Assembly (NCBI GenBank): GCA_003612405.1
Contig: RAYR01000012.1
Coordinates: 114,398-178,397 of the forward strand
DNA: 64,000 nucleotides
From: a bacterium 0.1xD8-71
GTDB taxonomy: Bacteria; Bacillota; Clostridia; Lachnospirales; Lachnospiraceae
Direction of reading: 5' to 3'
Positions 25,946 through 34,481 of the stretch are shown here, one piece after another. Made by a program: the position numbers and the translations under genes. The notes under the pieces were generated by a model that saw nothing but the letters and a program-made list of their open reading frames with translations, made no database searches and was not told where the DNA came from. Every line of letters begins with the position of its first letter. The first letter of the stretch is position 1.

Positions 25946-26506
25946 CTAGAAAGTGGGCGGCGTGCTGACCCATAAGAATATGGCGCCGGTTTTTCCGCCT
26001 GCTTTGATATAGTGCTCCGAATCCGGGGTAAAGTAAAAGGCATCCCCCTTTTTGGCTTTGATGCTGCGGTTTCCCACAATGATCGTGATAGAACCGGAGA
26101 GTACATAGCCAAATTCTTCCCCTTCATGGGGCCGGTCCGGATAAGTGGAACCTTCTGCATCGAGTGTGACGCGGATGGGTTCCATCATATTCTTCTGTGC
26201 ATTGGGAATGATCCATTCGATCTTGTTATGTAGTTCCGCATCTACTTTCTCAAAGAAATCATCCCGTCCAAAAACAATCTGTTCATCGTCGGCATCATGA
26301 AAGAAGTCTTTCAGATTTGAACCAAGACACTGTAAAATATCTATCAGGGTGGCTATGGAGGGCGATGTCACATCATTTTCCAACTGGCTGATAAATCCCT
26401 TTGAAAGCTCACAGCGGTCGGCCAGTTCCTCCTGGGTCAGTCCTTTTTTGTTCCGAAGTTCCTTGATTTTATTTCCCAGATCCATCCGGGTAGAATTGCT
26501 GTCCAT
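25946..26506 (-). CDS. XRE-family repressor with cupin domain, PuuR-like
   Basis: A 186-residue regulator. Residues about 9-65 form a helix-turn-helix (LTQEELADRCELSKGFISQLEN) and residues about 110-180 a cupin sensor fold (HEGEEFGYVLSG, SIKAKKGDAFYF). Proteins of this build, such as PuuR, repress polyamine genes and are released by polyamine. It is first in the pot operon, directly followed by potA, and probably autoregulates through the palindrome at 26530-26544. Confidence 0.9.
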   Translation of the reverse strand: MDSNSTRMDLGNKIKELRNKKGLTQEELADRCELSKGFISQLENDVTSPSIATLIDILQCLGSNLKDFFHDADDEQIVFGRDDFFEKVDAELHNKIEWIIPNAQKNMMEPIRVTLDAEGSTYPDRPHEGEEFGYVLSGSITIIVGNRSIKAKKGDAFYFTPDSEHYIKAGGKTGAIFLWVSTPPTF

Positions 26507-26529
26507 ATTTCCCCTCGATTCAGTAAAAA

Positions 26530-26544
26530 TAAACTAAAAGTTTA
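26530..26544. promoter_or_regulatory. Candidate operator of the pot operon regulator
   Basis: TAAACT and AGTTTA are separated by AAA, 24-38 bases upstream of the regulator start codon and about 20-34 bases downstream of the predicted transcription start (near 26564). Related half-sites (TAGTAAAC) flank it, so a repressor could block the transcript start. Confidence 0.5.
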
Positions 26545-26570
26545 CTAACGCTAAACATACACTGAATCCC

Positions 26571-26598
26571 ATTATACAAGAAAGCAGGGCTATGTCAA
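26571..26598 (-). promoter_or_regulatory. Sigma-A promoter of the XRE-potABCD operon
   Basis: On the minus strand, TTGACA (26593-26598), a 16-base spacer and TATAAT (26571-26576) make a near-perfect consensus promoter. Confidence 0.75.
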
Positions 26599-26659
26599 TG
26601 GGAAAATTATAAATAATGACAGTTTTCGCAGAAAAAAGAAAGGAATCCGAAGAAAAGGA

Positions 26660-26688
26660 TTAACAAGCCCTCCGATTTATGGTAAAAT
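26660..26688 (+). promoter_or_regulatory. Sigma-A promoter of the lactonase-fold gene
   Basis: TTAACA (26660-26665), 17 bases, TAAAAT (26683-26688), 37 bases before the chosen start codon. It faces away from the pot promoter. Confidence 0.6.
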
Positions 26689-26724
26689 TCTGCTAAAGAA
26701 TGATAGTCAACTTGGAGGAAAGTG

Positions 26725-27786
26725 ATGAACCAGGATAAATATGTGGCATATGTGTCCACTTATACGGTGGGCAAGGAAGATAAGTATGGTATCAGGATTT
26801 ATGATGTGGATATGAAGAAGGGAAGAATGATGGAGAAGAACCAGGTGAAGATTACCAATTCTTCCTATATTACCATTTCCCATAATCAGAAATATCTTTA
26901 TTCCATCACGGACTTTGGTGTGGAGGCATATAAGATCCTGCCGGGCGGTGACCTGGAGGTTATCAATGCATGTTCTATCAACGGCATGAGAGGATGTTAT
27001 CTGTCTACGGATTATGAAGACAAGCTTCTTTTTGTGGGTGGATACCATGATGGCAAGATTACGGTGCTTCGTCTGCGGGAGGACGGCAGTGTTGGTGAGA
27101 TTACCGATGAGATTTACCATAAGGGACTGGGCAGTATTGCGGAGCGTAATTTCCGCCCCCATGTGAACTGTGTGAAGATGACCCGGGATAATCATTATCT
27201 GTGTGCCGCAGATCTGGGACTGGATCATGTGAATGTGTACCGGGTAGATCATGTGAACGGGAAATTGAAACCCATTGATATGATCCGCAGTGAGCAGGAG
27301 TCTGCGCCCCGTCACCTGAAGTTTTCCAAGGATGGCAGAATCCTCTATATCGTGCATGAACTAAAGAATTATATCGACGTTTATACGTATGAGGAAATAA
27401 ACGGTATGCCGGAGTTTGAGAAGATACAGACAATCTCCACTCTGAACGACTATCATGCGGGTGGTTCGGCAGCCAGTGCACTGAATATCTCAGATGATTT
27501 TAAATACCTGACCAGTTCCAATGCAGGGGATAACAGTGCTGTCATTTATAAGATTGATCAGAAGACAGGGATGCTTGAGAAGATCCTGTGCCTGCCCATC
27601 AGCGGCGATTATCCCAAGGATGCCATACTTTTTCCGGATAATAAGCATTTGGTATCCCTGAATCATGAGTCCAATACGATGACATTTTTTAACGTGGATT
27701 TAAAGAACGGACTGCTTGTCATGAACGGCAAAGAGATTCCGGTGAATCAGCCCAATTGTATTATTTTCCATAAACTTGCCCAGTAG
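26725..27786 (+). CDS. Lactonase-fold (seven-bladed beta-propeller) protein, 6-phosphogluconolactonase/YkgB-like
   Basis: A 353-residue protein resembling the lactonase family typified by YkgB/Pgl. Repeated beta-propeller blades are visible, for example YLYSITDFGVEAYKI, LLFVGGYHDGKI and YLCAADLGLDHVNVY, and RPHVNCVKM and APRHLKFSKDGRILYI correspond to conserved blade ends. Activity on 6-phosphogluconolactone is possible, but the family also has other functions. ATG 26725 is used instead of GTG 26722, with GGAGGA upstream. Ends just before the spoIVA control region. Confidence 0.8.
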   Translation: MNQDKYVAYVSTYTVGKEDKYGIRIYDVDMKKGRMMEKNQVKITNSSYITISHNQKYLYSITDFGVEAYKILPGGDLEVINACSINGMRGCYLSTDYEDKLLFVGGYHDGKITVLRLREDGSVGEITDEIYHKGLGSIAERNFRPHVNCVKMTRDNHYLCAADLGLDHVNVYRVDHVNGKLKPIDMIRSEQESAPRHLKFSKDGRILYIVHELKNYIDVYTYEEINGMPEFEKIQTISTLNDYHAGGSAASALNISDDFKYLTSSNAGDNSAVIYKIDQKTGMLEKILCLPISGDYPKDAILFPDNKHLVSLNHESNTMTFFNVDLKNGLLVMNGKEIPVNQPNCIIFHKLAQ

Positions 27787-27789
27787 ACG

Positions 27790-27820
27790 GCATAGCGGTG
27801 AATCCTCCTGCATATACATT
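27790..27820 (+). promoter_or_regulatory. Sigma-E-like promoter of spoIVA, -10 inside a hairpin loop
   Basis: The -10-like TATACATT (27813-27820) matches seven of eight positions of the sigma-E consensus CATACAnT. GCATA at 27790-27794 could be the -35, with a spacer about two bases longer than usual. The -10 lies in the loop of the hairpin at 27801-27842, so a transcript started there would begin around 27827, after the 5-prime arm. Weaker than the sigma-G case at 40980. Confidence 0.45.
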
Positions 27821-27846
27821 TACCAGTATAAGCAGGAGGATTTTTT
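27801..27846 (+). terminator. Terminator-like hairpin whose 3-prime arm contains the spoIVA ribosome binding site
   Basis: AATCCTCCTGC (27801-27811) pairs with GCAGGAGGATT (27832-27842), then TTTT before the spoIVA ATG. It can end the lactonase transcript. The 3-prime arm contains AGGAGG (27834-27839), the spoIVA ribosome binding site, 7 bases before ATG. Read-through RNA would hide the site; RNA started inside the loop would not. Confidence 0.75.
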
Positions 27847-29334
27847 ATGGATTTATTACAGAATAGTACATATGACCTGTATAAAGATATACAGCTTAGA
27901 ACGGGAGGAGAAATCTATCTGGGCGTGGTGGGGCCCGTGAGGACAGGAAAGTCTACTTTTATCAAACGTTTTATGAACCTCCTGGTACTTCCCTATATGG
28001 AAGATGAACATGAGAAAGAACGGGCACAGGATGAGATGCCGCAGAGTGCCGGCGGAAAGACGATTACGACTACGGAGCCTAAATTTATCCCCAAGGAGGC
28101 TGCCCATGTAAAACTGGGAACGGACATCAATGTAGATGTACGGCTGATTGACTGTGTGGGCTATATGGTAGAGGGCGCGGCAGGCCATATGGAGCAGGAT
28201 GAGGAGCGTATGGTTAAGACACCCTGGTCCGTGGAAGAGATTCCGTTTACAAAGGCGGCGGAAATTGGCACCAGAAAGGTCATCAAAGATCATTCCACCA
28301 TCGGAATTGTGGTGACCTGCGACGGTTCCTTTGGAGAACTGGCAAGAGAAAACTTCCTGGAAGCAGAGGAACGCACAATTAAGGAACTACAGACACTGGG
28401 CAAACCTTTTATTGTACTTCTCAATTCAGCCAAACCTTATGCGGAGGAGACAAGGGCACTTGCCGATGAGATCAACGAGAAATACCAGGTAACCGTTATG
28501 CCGGTGAACTGTGAACAGCTGAAAAAAGAGGATATCAATCATATAATGGAGAATATTCTCTATGAGTTCCCGCTCACCATGATAGAGTTCTATATGCCAA
28601 AGTGGGTGGAAATGCTCTCCTGTGACCATAAGATGAAGAAGGATATTATTCTCCAGATTAAACAATTGATGACGGAACTGAACAATATACGGGATATCAC
28701 GGCGGATCATTTTGTGATGGAGAGCGAATATATCAGAAAATGCAAACTGGACGGCGTCAATATGTCGGACGGCAGTGTGCGTATCATTCTGGATGTGGAC
28801 GATGCCTATTATTATGAGATGCTGAGTGAACTGGTGGGAGAGACCATCGGCAGTGAGTACCAGCTGCTTGCGACCCTGCGTGAGATGGCAAAGATGAAGA
28901 AGGAATATGTGAAAGTACTGCATGCGCTGGAGGCAGTGCGTTATAAGGGATATGGTGTGGTCATGCCAGACCGTGAGGAGATCGTACTGGAGAAACCGGA
29001 ACTGATCAAGCAGGGAAATAAGTTCGGTGTCAAGATTAAGGCCGAGAGTCCCAGCATCCATATGATCAAGGCTAGCATTGAAACGGAGATATCACCGATT
29101 GTCGGCACAGAGGAACAGGCCAGGGATCTGATTCAGTATATTTCCGATACGGGCACCAGCGAAGAAGGTATCTGGGAGACCAATATTTTCGGCAAGACCG
29201 TGGAGCAGCTGGTCAATGACGGCATTACTGGTAAGATTTCCATGATCAATGAGGAGAGCCAGGCTAAATTACAGGAGACCATGCAGAAGATTGTCAATGA
29301 CAGTAATGGCGGTATGGTGTGCATCATTATTTAG
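27847..29334 (+). CDS. spoIVA: Stage IV sporulation protein A
   Basis: Spore coat base-layer ATPase made in the mother cell, needed to attach the coat to the forespore. The 495 residues match the family from end to end: Walker A GPVRTGKST (about residue 28), the segment DVRLIDCVGYMVEGA, and the C-terminal GGMVCIII ending used for membrane-proximal assembly. It follows a hairpin that embeds its ribosome binding site. In Bacillus the gene depends on sigma-E; here the promoter evidence is moderate. This gene is the main reason to call the organism spore-forming. Confidence 0.97.
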   Translation: MDLLQNSTYDLYKDIQLRTGGEIYLGVVGPVRTGKSTFIKRFMNLLVLPYMEDEHEKERAQDEMPQSAGGKTITTTEPKFIPKEAAHVKLGTDINVDVRLIDCVGYMVEGAAGHMEQDEERMVKTPWSVEEIPFTKAAEIGTRKVIKDHSTIGIVVTCDGSFGELARENFLEAEERTIKELQTLGKPFIVLLNSAKPYAEETRALADEINEKYQVTVMPVNCEQLKKEDINHIMENILYEFPLTMIEFYMPKWVEMLSCDHKMKKDIILQIKQLMTELNNIRDITADHFVMESEYIRKCKLDGVNMSDGSVRIILDVDDAYYYEMLSELVGETIGSEYQLLATLREMAKMKKEYVKVLHALEAVRYKGYGVVMPDREEIVLEKPELIKQGNKFGVKIKAESPSIHMIKASIETEISPIVGTEEQARDLIQYISDTGTSEEGIWETNIFGKTVEQLVNDGITGKISMINEESQAKLQETMQKIVNDSNGGMVCIII

Positions 29335-29412
29335 GATTGTGGTTTTACGGCTTCTGTGATATTTTTATTGCATAACAGCTTTCAGGTTAGGAAGAAAGAG
29401 AGATCACAAAAG

Positions 29413-30056
29413 ATGCAGGAACGTACGAGAAGAATATGGATGACAGTAGTTGGTGTGCTGGTCTGCGGGTTCAGCGTCGGAATGTTTAACTTCTCGATGC
29501 TGGGCCTTGACCCGTTTCAGGTGTTTGCCCATGGAGTTTTTATGGCGCTGCCGGAAGGGAAACCGGGTTTTGGCACGATATATGCAATCGTCAATCTGTT
29601 GATGCTTATTGTTATTTTTTTGACGGATAAAAGCAAGATTGGGCTAGGTACTGTGATTAATATTTTCCTGCTGGGGTATGTGGCGGAGTATTCTTCCCTG
29701 CTTTTTGAAAATCTGATTCCAGAGCCTTCCCTGGCGGTGCGCTTTGTATTTCTGATTTTGGGAATTGTCATTATGTGTTTTGCATCCGCCCTCTATTTTA
29801 CGGCGGATATGGGTGTATCTACCTATGATGCGATATCGCTGATTATCTCGGAAAAAAGAAATGGAAGTTTCAGTTTTGCAGGATTTCCTCGGATCTGTTC
29901 TGTACGATTGTAGGGTTTTCTTTCGGGGCAACGGTAGGGATCGGGACTGTGGTGACGGCATTTTTCATGGGGCCGCTGATTGCTTTTTTCAACAGGACGG
30001 TGGCTGAGCCGCTGCGGTATGGAAAGGGAAATATTGCAGAGAAAATACGAAAATGA
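29413..30056 (+). pseudogene. YczE/YitT-type membrane protein, frameshifted in an A6 run
   Basis: Multi-pass membrane protein of the YczE/YyaS family, split by a frame change. The first reading frame runs from ATG 29413 to a stop at 29913 and shows the family pattern (GLDPFQVFAHG, FGTIYAIVNLLML, MGVSTYDAISLI). It then leaves the homologous frame at TCG-GAA-AAA-AGA. In the other frame the family resumes (FQFCRISSDL, then TIVGFSFGATVGIGT) to a stop at 30056. A seventh A in the run G-A6-G would restore one continuous frame of about 214 residues. This could be a mutation, a sequencing error in a homopolymer, or slippage; the A6G run is slippery. Coordinates span both frames. Confidence 0.8.
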
Positions 30057-30062
30057 TATAAT
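30034..30062 (+). promoter_or_regulatory. Sigma-A promoter of the nucleoside salvage genes
   Basis: TTGCAG (30034-30039), 17 bases, TATAAT (30057-30062), inside the end of the frameshifted YczE-type gene and 30 bases before the punA start. Confidence 0.65.
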
Positions 30063-30091
30063 CCAAATATCAACAGAAAGGCGGTAAACAT

Positions 30092-30925
30092 ATGAATCCT
30101 GTATATGAAAAACTTTTAAAGTGCTATGACTGTTACAAAGCTAAAATTGATTTTGCACCCAAGGTTGCAGTGGTGCTCGGTTCCGGACTGGGAAACTTTG
30201 CTAAAGTGGTAGATGTGAAAGCGGAACTTCCGTACAGCGAGATTGAGGGGTTTCCGGTATCCACCGTACCGGGACATGCCGGGAAGTTTATCTTCGGCTA
30301 TATTAATGAGATTCCGGTGGTGTTGATGCAGGGGCGGGTACATTATTATGAGGGGTATCCTATTACGGATGTGGTACTGCCCGCAAGGCTGATGAAGATG
30401 ATGGGTGCCGAAGTGCTTTTCCTGACCAATGCATCCGGCGGCATCAATCCTTCTTTCCATGCAGGAAGTCTGATGCTGATCAAGGATCATGTATCTATTT
30501 TTGCACCGAATCCTCTGATTGGCCCTAACATTGATGAACTGGGAACCAGATTCCCGGATATGTCGCATGTCTATGACGAGGATTTACAGAAGATAATTAT
30601 TGACACGGCCAAAGAGAATGATATTGAACTGTTTGAGGGTGTCTATGCACAGCTCACAGGCCCTTCCTTTGAGTCTCCTGCGGAAATTCAGCTGCTTCAT
30701 AAGCTGGGAGTCAGCGCGGTGGGCATGAGTACGGTGGTGGAAGCTATTGCGGCAAATCATATGGGCATGAAGATCTGCGGTGTCTCCTGCGTCAGCAATC
30801 TGGCAGCGGGCATGAACAGTGCGCCTCTCACCCATGAGGAAGTACAGGAGGCGGCCAACGCAGTGGCACCGAAATTTGAGAAGCTGTTGGTGGATTCGAT
30901 TACGAAATTCGGAAGCGTTCTTTAA
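30092..30925 (+). CDS. punA: Purine nucleoside phosphorylase
   Basis: Cleaves guanosine, inosine and their deoxy forms to base plus (deoxy)ribose 1-phosphate. The 277 residues match the trimeric PNP class: VLGSGLGNFA with the phosphate loop near residue 27, PGHAGKF, MQGRVHYYEGYP, TNASGGIN and MSTVVEAIAANHMG. The Asn that binds guanine is visible in VSCVSNLAAG. The start follows AAAGGCGG. It begins a salvage group with cytidine deaminase and an MTA/SAH deaminase. Confidence 0.95.
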   Translation: MNPVYEKLLKCYDCYKAKIDFAPKVAVVLGSGLGNFAKVVDVKAELPYSEIEGFPVSTVPGHAGKFIFGYINEIPVVLMQGRVHYYEGYPITDVVLPARLMKMMGAEVLFLTNASGGINPSFHAGSLMLIKDHVSIFAPNPLIGPNIDELGTRFPDMSHVYDEDLQKIIIDTAKENDIELFEGVYAQLTGPSFESPAEIQLLHKLGVSAVGMSTVVEAIAANHMGMKICGVSCVSNLAAGMNSAPLTHEEVQEAANAVAPKFEKLLVDSITKFGSVL

Positions 30926-30930
30926 AAACA

Positions 30931-30968
30931 AAAGCGCATTGCCTTGTAGAAAAGGTGTGCGCTTTTCC
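30931..30968 (+). terminator. Stem-loop between punA and cdd
   Basis: AAAGCGCA (30931-30938) pairs with TGCGCTTT (30958-30965), with an inner CCTT/AAGG stem, then TTCC. It may terminate or attenuate after punA; cdd follows 19 bases later. Confidence 0.6.
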
Positions 30969-30986
30969 ATTCATGGGAGGAAATTT

Positions 30987-31412
30987 ATGATTGCAGAGGG
31001 AAAAATCCGGGAACTGATCGGACAGGCCATGGAAGCCAGACGACATTCCTATTCGCCCTATTCCCATTATCAGGTGGGAGCGGCATTACTGGCAGAGGAT
31101 GGTCAGGTTATCTGTGGCTGTAATATTGAGAACGCAGCCTATACACCCACGAATTGTGCAGAACGGACGGCCTTTTTTAAGGCGGTCAGCGAGGGCATCC
31201 GGCATTTTACAGCCATTGCCGTAGTGGGAGCTCCTGCAGGAGAGGAAATCACACAGTTTGCTTTTCCCTGTGGGGTTTGCAGGCAGGTGATGATGGAATT
31301 TTGTAATCCGAAGACTTTCCAGATTATTGTGGCAAAGTCAGAAAAAGAGTATCAGTGTATGACACTGGAAGAGTGTCTGCCCAACGGATTTGGCCCGGAT
31401 AATCTGAAATAA
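30987..31412 (+). CDS. cdd: Cytidine deaminase
   Basis: Zinc enzyme converting cytidine and deoxycytidine to uridine forms. The 141-residue homotetrameric type shows CNIENAAYTPTNCAERTAF with catalytic Glu in CAE, and the second zinc pair in FPCGVCRQVM. The real start is ATG 30987, with GGAGG 7 bases upstream; an in-frame start at 30819 inside punA is not credible because it would overlap that gene. Confidence 0.95.
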   Translation: MIAEGKIRELIGQAMEARRHSYSPYSHYQVGAALLAEDGQVICGCNIENAAYTPTNCAERTAFFKAVSEGIRHFTAIAVVGAPAGEEITQFAFPCGVCRQVMMEFCNPKTFQIIVAKSEKEYQCMTLEECLPNGFGPDNLK

Positions 31413-31464
31413 GACGGATGTCAGCAAACGGAGATGATATCATTAAAGGAGCAGGAGAGTAAGG

Positions 31465-32760
31465 ATGAATATTAGATTTTATAATGCAAGGATATTGACC
31501 ATGAAGGATACACAGATTCTGGAGGGAGAACTCTGGGTGCAGGATCAGAAGATACTTTATGTGGGTGATGGCAGCGATGTGGATACAGTTTATCAGGAGC
31601 TTGTTCTTGAGAGTATTGTCTGGGACAGAGAGATTGATTGCGAAGGTAATCTTCTGATGCCTGGTTTTAAGGACGCCCACACCCATTCCGGCATGACACT
31701 GTTGCGCTCTTATGCGGACGATCTGCCGCTTGCCGACTGGCTGAATCAACAGGTATTTCCTATCGAGGCCAAAATGGACGGGGAAATTATCTACCACCTG
31801 ACGAAGCTGGCGGTTCTGGAATATTTGACCAGTGGGATTACGGCAATTTTTGATATGTATCTGACGCCGGAGACGATTGCACGGGCCTGTGTGGATATGG
31901 GGATGCGGTGTGTACAGGTCAGCGGACAGAATAATTTCAGCCAGTCTCTGGAACTGACGGAGAAAATGTATCAGAAACTGAACTATGATGATCCGCTTTT
32001 AAGTTATTTCATCGGTTTCCATGCGGAATATACCTGTTCACGGGAACTTCTGGAAGGGGTAGCGGCGCTTTCGCACAAGTATCAGGCACCTGTATTCACC
32101 CATCTTGCGGAAACCCGGGCGGAGGTGGAAGGCTGTAAGGAACGTTATGGCATGTCTCCGGTGAAACTGTTGGATTCTCTGGGTATGTTTGATTACGGCG
32201 GCGGTGGATATCATTGTGTTTATCTGGATGAAGAAGACATGGAAATTTTCCGGAAACGGAATCTCAGTGTGGTGACCAATCCCGGATCCAATACGAAACT
32301 GGCCAGCGGAATCGCACCGATTTCGGATTATTTGCAACGGGGAATCAATGTGGCGATTGGAACCGACGGCCCCGCCAGCAATAACTGTCTGGATATGTTC
32401 CGGGAAATGTTCCTGGTTACAGGCCTTGCAAAACTGAGGGAGAACGATGCGGCGGCGGTAGATGCTCTGGAAGTATTAAAGATGGCCACAGTCAACGGCT
32501 CTAAGGCCATGAACCTGCCGGATACGGATGTCCTTGACAGGGGCAAGGAGGCGGATATTATCATGATAGATCTGCATCAGCCGAATATGCAGCCGATCAA
32601 CAATATTCCCAAAAATATTGTCTACAGCGGGAGCAAACAGAATGTGAAGATGACCATGATACAAGGGAAAATTCTGTATGAAAACGGGCAGTTTACCAAA
32701 GCATATGATGTGGAAGAAATCTATAGAAAGGCGAATGAGATTATCAATGGTCTCAGATAA
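31465..32760 (+). CDS. mtaD: Amidohydrolase, MTA/S-adenosylhomocysteine deaminase-type
   Basis: Metal-dependent deaminase of the TRZ/ATZ group, 431 residues. Metal-binding motif DAHTHSGMT near residue 71, GFHAEYTC (metal His), THLAETRAEV (second His) and GTDGPASNN (metal Asp) are visible. The usual substrates are 5-methylthioadenosine and S-adenosylhomocysteine, which suits its place after punA and cdd. Guanine or triazine deaminase activity cannot be ruled out. Start follows AGGAGCAGGAG. The next gene begins 2 bases after the stop. Confidence 0.85.
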   Translation: MNIRFYNARILTMKDTQILEGELWVQDQKILYVGDGSDVDTVYQELVLESIVWDREIDCEGNLLMPGFKDAHTHSGMTLLRSYADDLPLADWLNQQVFPIEAKMDGEIIYHLTKLAVLEYLTSGITAIFDMYLTPETIARACVDMGMRCVQVSGQNNFSQSLELTEKMYQKLNYDDPLLSYFIGFHAEYTCSRELLEGVAALSHKYQAPVFTHLAETRAEVEGCKERYGMSPVKLLDSLGMFDYGGGGYHCVYLDEEDMEIFRKRNLSVVTNPGSNTKLASGIAPISDYLQRGINVAIGTDGPASNNCLDMFREMFLVTGLAKLRENDAAAVDALEVLKMATVNGSKAMNLPDTDVLDRGKEADIIMIDLHQPNMQPINNIPKNIVYSGSKQNVKMTMIQGKILYENGQFTKAYDVEEIYRKANEIINGLR

Positions 32761-32762
32761 GT

Positions 32763-34457
32763 ATGGATTCTTTATTTTTTGCAGGCGTGGTCTTACTTTT
32801 GATTGTGCTCTTCATGGGACAGGAATATATCAACAGTACAAAGTTCAGGAAACAGATGCTTCAGAAGCTGTACCAGAGTTATGGGAAGGAAAGCGAGAGA
32901 ACCTATGGGCCGGAGGAGATGGCGCATATCTGTATGTATTATAACAAACACCGGGTAGAAGATCAGCTTGACGACATTACATGGAATGATCTGCATCTGG
33001 ATCAAATATATCAGCGGATGAACACATCGTGCAGTGCTGCCGGGGACGAATATCTGTATTACAGACTGCGGACGCCGGTTTATGACGCAGACGAAATGGA
33101 GGATATGGAGAAGCGGATATGCTTTTTCATGGAGCATGAACTGGAGCGGCAGAGGGTGCAGAGCGTCTTTTATCGTCTGGGACGGACAAGACGACATTCG
33201 ATTTATGAGTATCTGGACAATCTGGAAACGCTGGGAGAGAGGAATAACAGGAAATATCTTTTTTACGACTTTTTGATTCTGGCCTGTATTGCGGGGATGT
33301 TTTCTTCTCTGCCGGTAGGACTGATTGCCCTGTTGATTGTGCTGTGTCATAATCTGATCGGATATTTTAAGGAATATAAAGAGATAGAACCTTATATTAC
33401 AAGTTTCCGTTATATCCGCAGACTGCTTGGGTGTGCAGAACAGATGAGCAGGGAAGAAATACAGGTGATTGCTGTAGAGCAGGCAGGATTGCAGCGATGT
33501 TATCATAAGTTAAAAGGCTTTTTACGCAACTCCTATCTGGTTATTTCGGCGGAAAAAGGAAACGGTAATCCTTTGGAAGTGGTACTGGACTATCTGCGGA
33601 TGCTGTTTTATCTGGATTTGATTCAGTTTAACAGGGCGCTTGCAGCTCTTCGGGGACATCTTGCTGAAGTGGATGAGATGATTACCATTCTGGGACAGAT
33701 TGAGACAGATGTGGTGGTGGGTGCTTATCGGACAAGTCTTATGGGAGAGTATTGTGTGCCTGATTTACATTTTGACGACAGAAGAGACACTTTCCTGCAA
33801 GTGGAGGAGTTGTATCATCCGCTGCTGAAAGATCCTGTCAAAAATTCTGTGAAGGTTACCAGAGGTATGCTTTTAACAGGATCAAATGCCTCCGGAAAAT
33901 CCACTTTCCTGCGGGCGGTGGCTACTGCCGGGGTACTGTCACAGACTATTCATACCTGCCCGGCCAGCCGCTATGAGGCACCGGTTTTCAGAATTTATTC
34001 TTCCATGGCATTAAAGGATGATCTGACAGGCGGTGACAGTTATTATATGGTGGAGATTAAATCCATCAAACGGATACTGGATCAGGTCATGAAAGATGAT
34101 GCAAGACCGGTCCTGTGTTTGGTGGACGAGGTGCTTCGGGGTACGAATACGGTGGAACGGATTGCAGCGTCCACCCAGATCATGAAAATGCTTTCCAGGC
34201 GCCGTACCCTGTGCTTTGCAGCCACTCATGATGTGGAGTTGACGAAGCTGCTGGAAACAGAGTATGATAATTATCATTTTGAAGAGAAGATAGAGGAGGA
34301 AGATATCTTTTTTCCTTATCTGCTGGTTAAGGGGCCGGCCACTTCCCGAAATGCCATTGCGCTTCTTAAGATGTTAGGGTATGACAGGGGAATTATAGAA
34401 GAGGCAGAGGCCATGGCGGAAAGGTTTCTGGAGAGCGGAAGATGGAGATTGTCTTAA
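32763..34457 (+). CDS. Membrane-anchored MutS-family ATPase
   Basis: A 564-residue protein whose C-terminal half is a MutS-type ABC ATPase: Walker A TGSNASGKST near residue 375, Walker B VLCLVDEVLRGTNT and TLCFAATHDVEL. The N-terminus begins with a hydrophobic segment (LFFAGVVLLLIVLFMG) and there are two more hydrophobic stretches near residues 170-200, so it is likely membrane-bound. The mismatch-recognition domain of MutS is missing, which excludes ordinary mismatch repair. Similar membrane proteins are common in Firmicutes with unknown function. It lies 2 bases after mtaD with no separate ribosome binding site, so it is coupled to it. Confidence 0.8.
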   Translation: MDSLFFAGVVLLLIVLFMGQEYINSTKFRKQMLQKLYQSYGKESERTYGPEEMAHICMYYNKHRVEDQLDDITWNDLHLDQIYQRMNTSCSAAGDEYLYYRLRTPVYDADEMEDMEKRICFFMEHELERQRVQSVFYRLGRTRRHSIYEYLDNLETLGERNNRKYLFYDFLILACIAGMFSSLPVGLIALLIVLCHNLIGYFKEYKEIEPYITSFRYIRRLLGCAEQMSREEIQVIAVEQAGLQRCYHKLKGFLRNSYLVISAEKGNGNPLEVVLDYLRMLFYLDLIQFNRALAALRGHLAEVDEMITILGQIETDVVVGAYRTSLMGEYCVPDLHFDDRRDTFLQVEELYHPLLKDPVKNSVKVTRGMLLTGSNASGKSTFLRAVATAGVLSQTIHTCPASRYEAPVFRIYSSMALKDDLTGGDSYYMVEIKSIKRILDQVMKDDARPVLCLVDEVLRGTNTVERIAASTQIMKMLSRRRTLCFAATHDVELTKLLETEYDNYHFEEKIEEEDIFFPYLLVKGPATSRNAIALLKMLGYDRGIIEEAEAMAERFLESGRWRLS

Positions 34458-34481
34458 GCTGCCTTGACATGGAGGATATAT

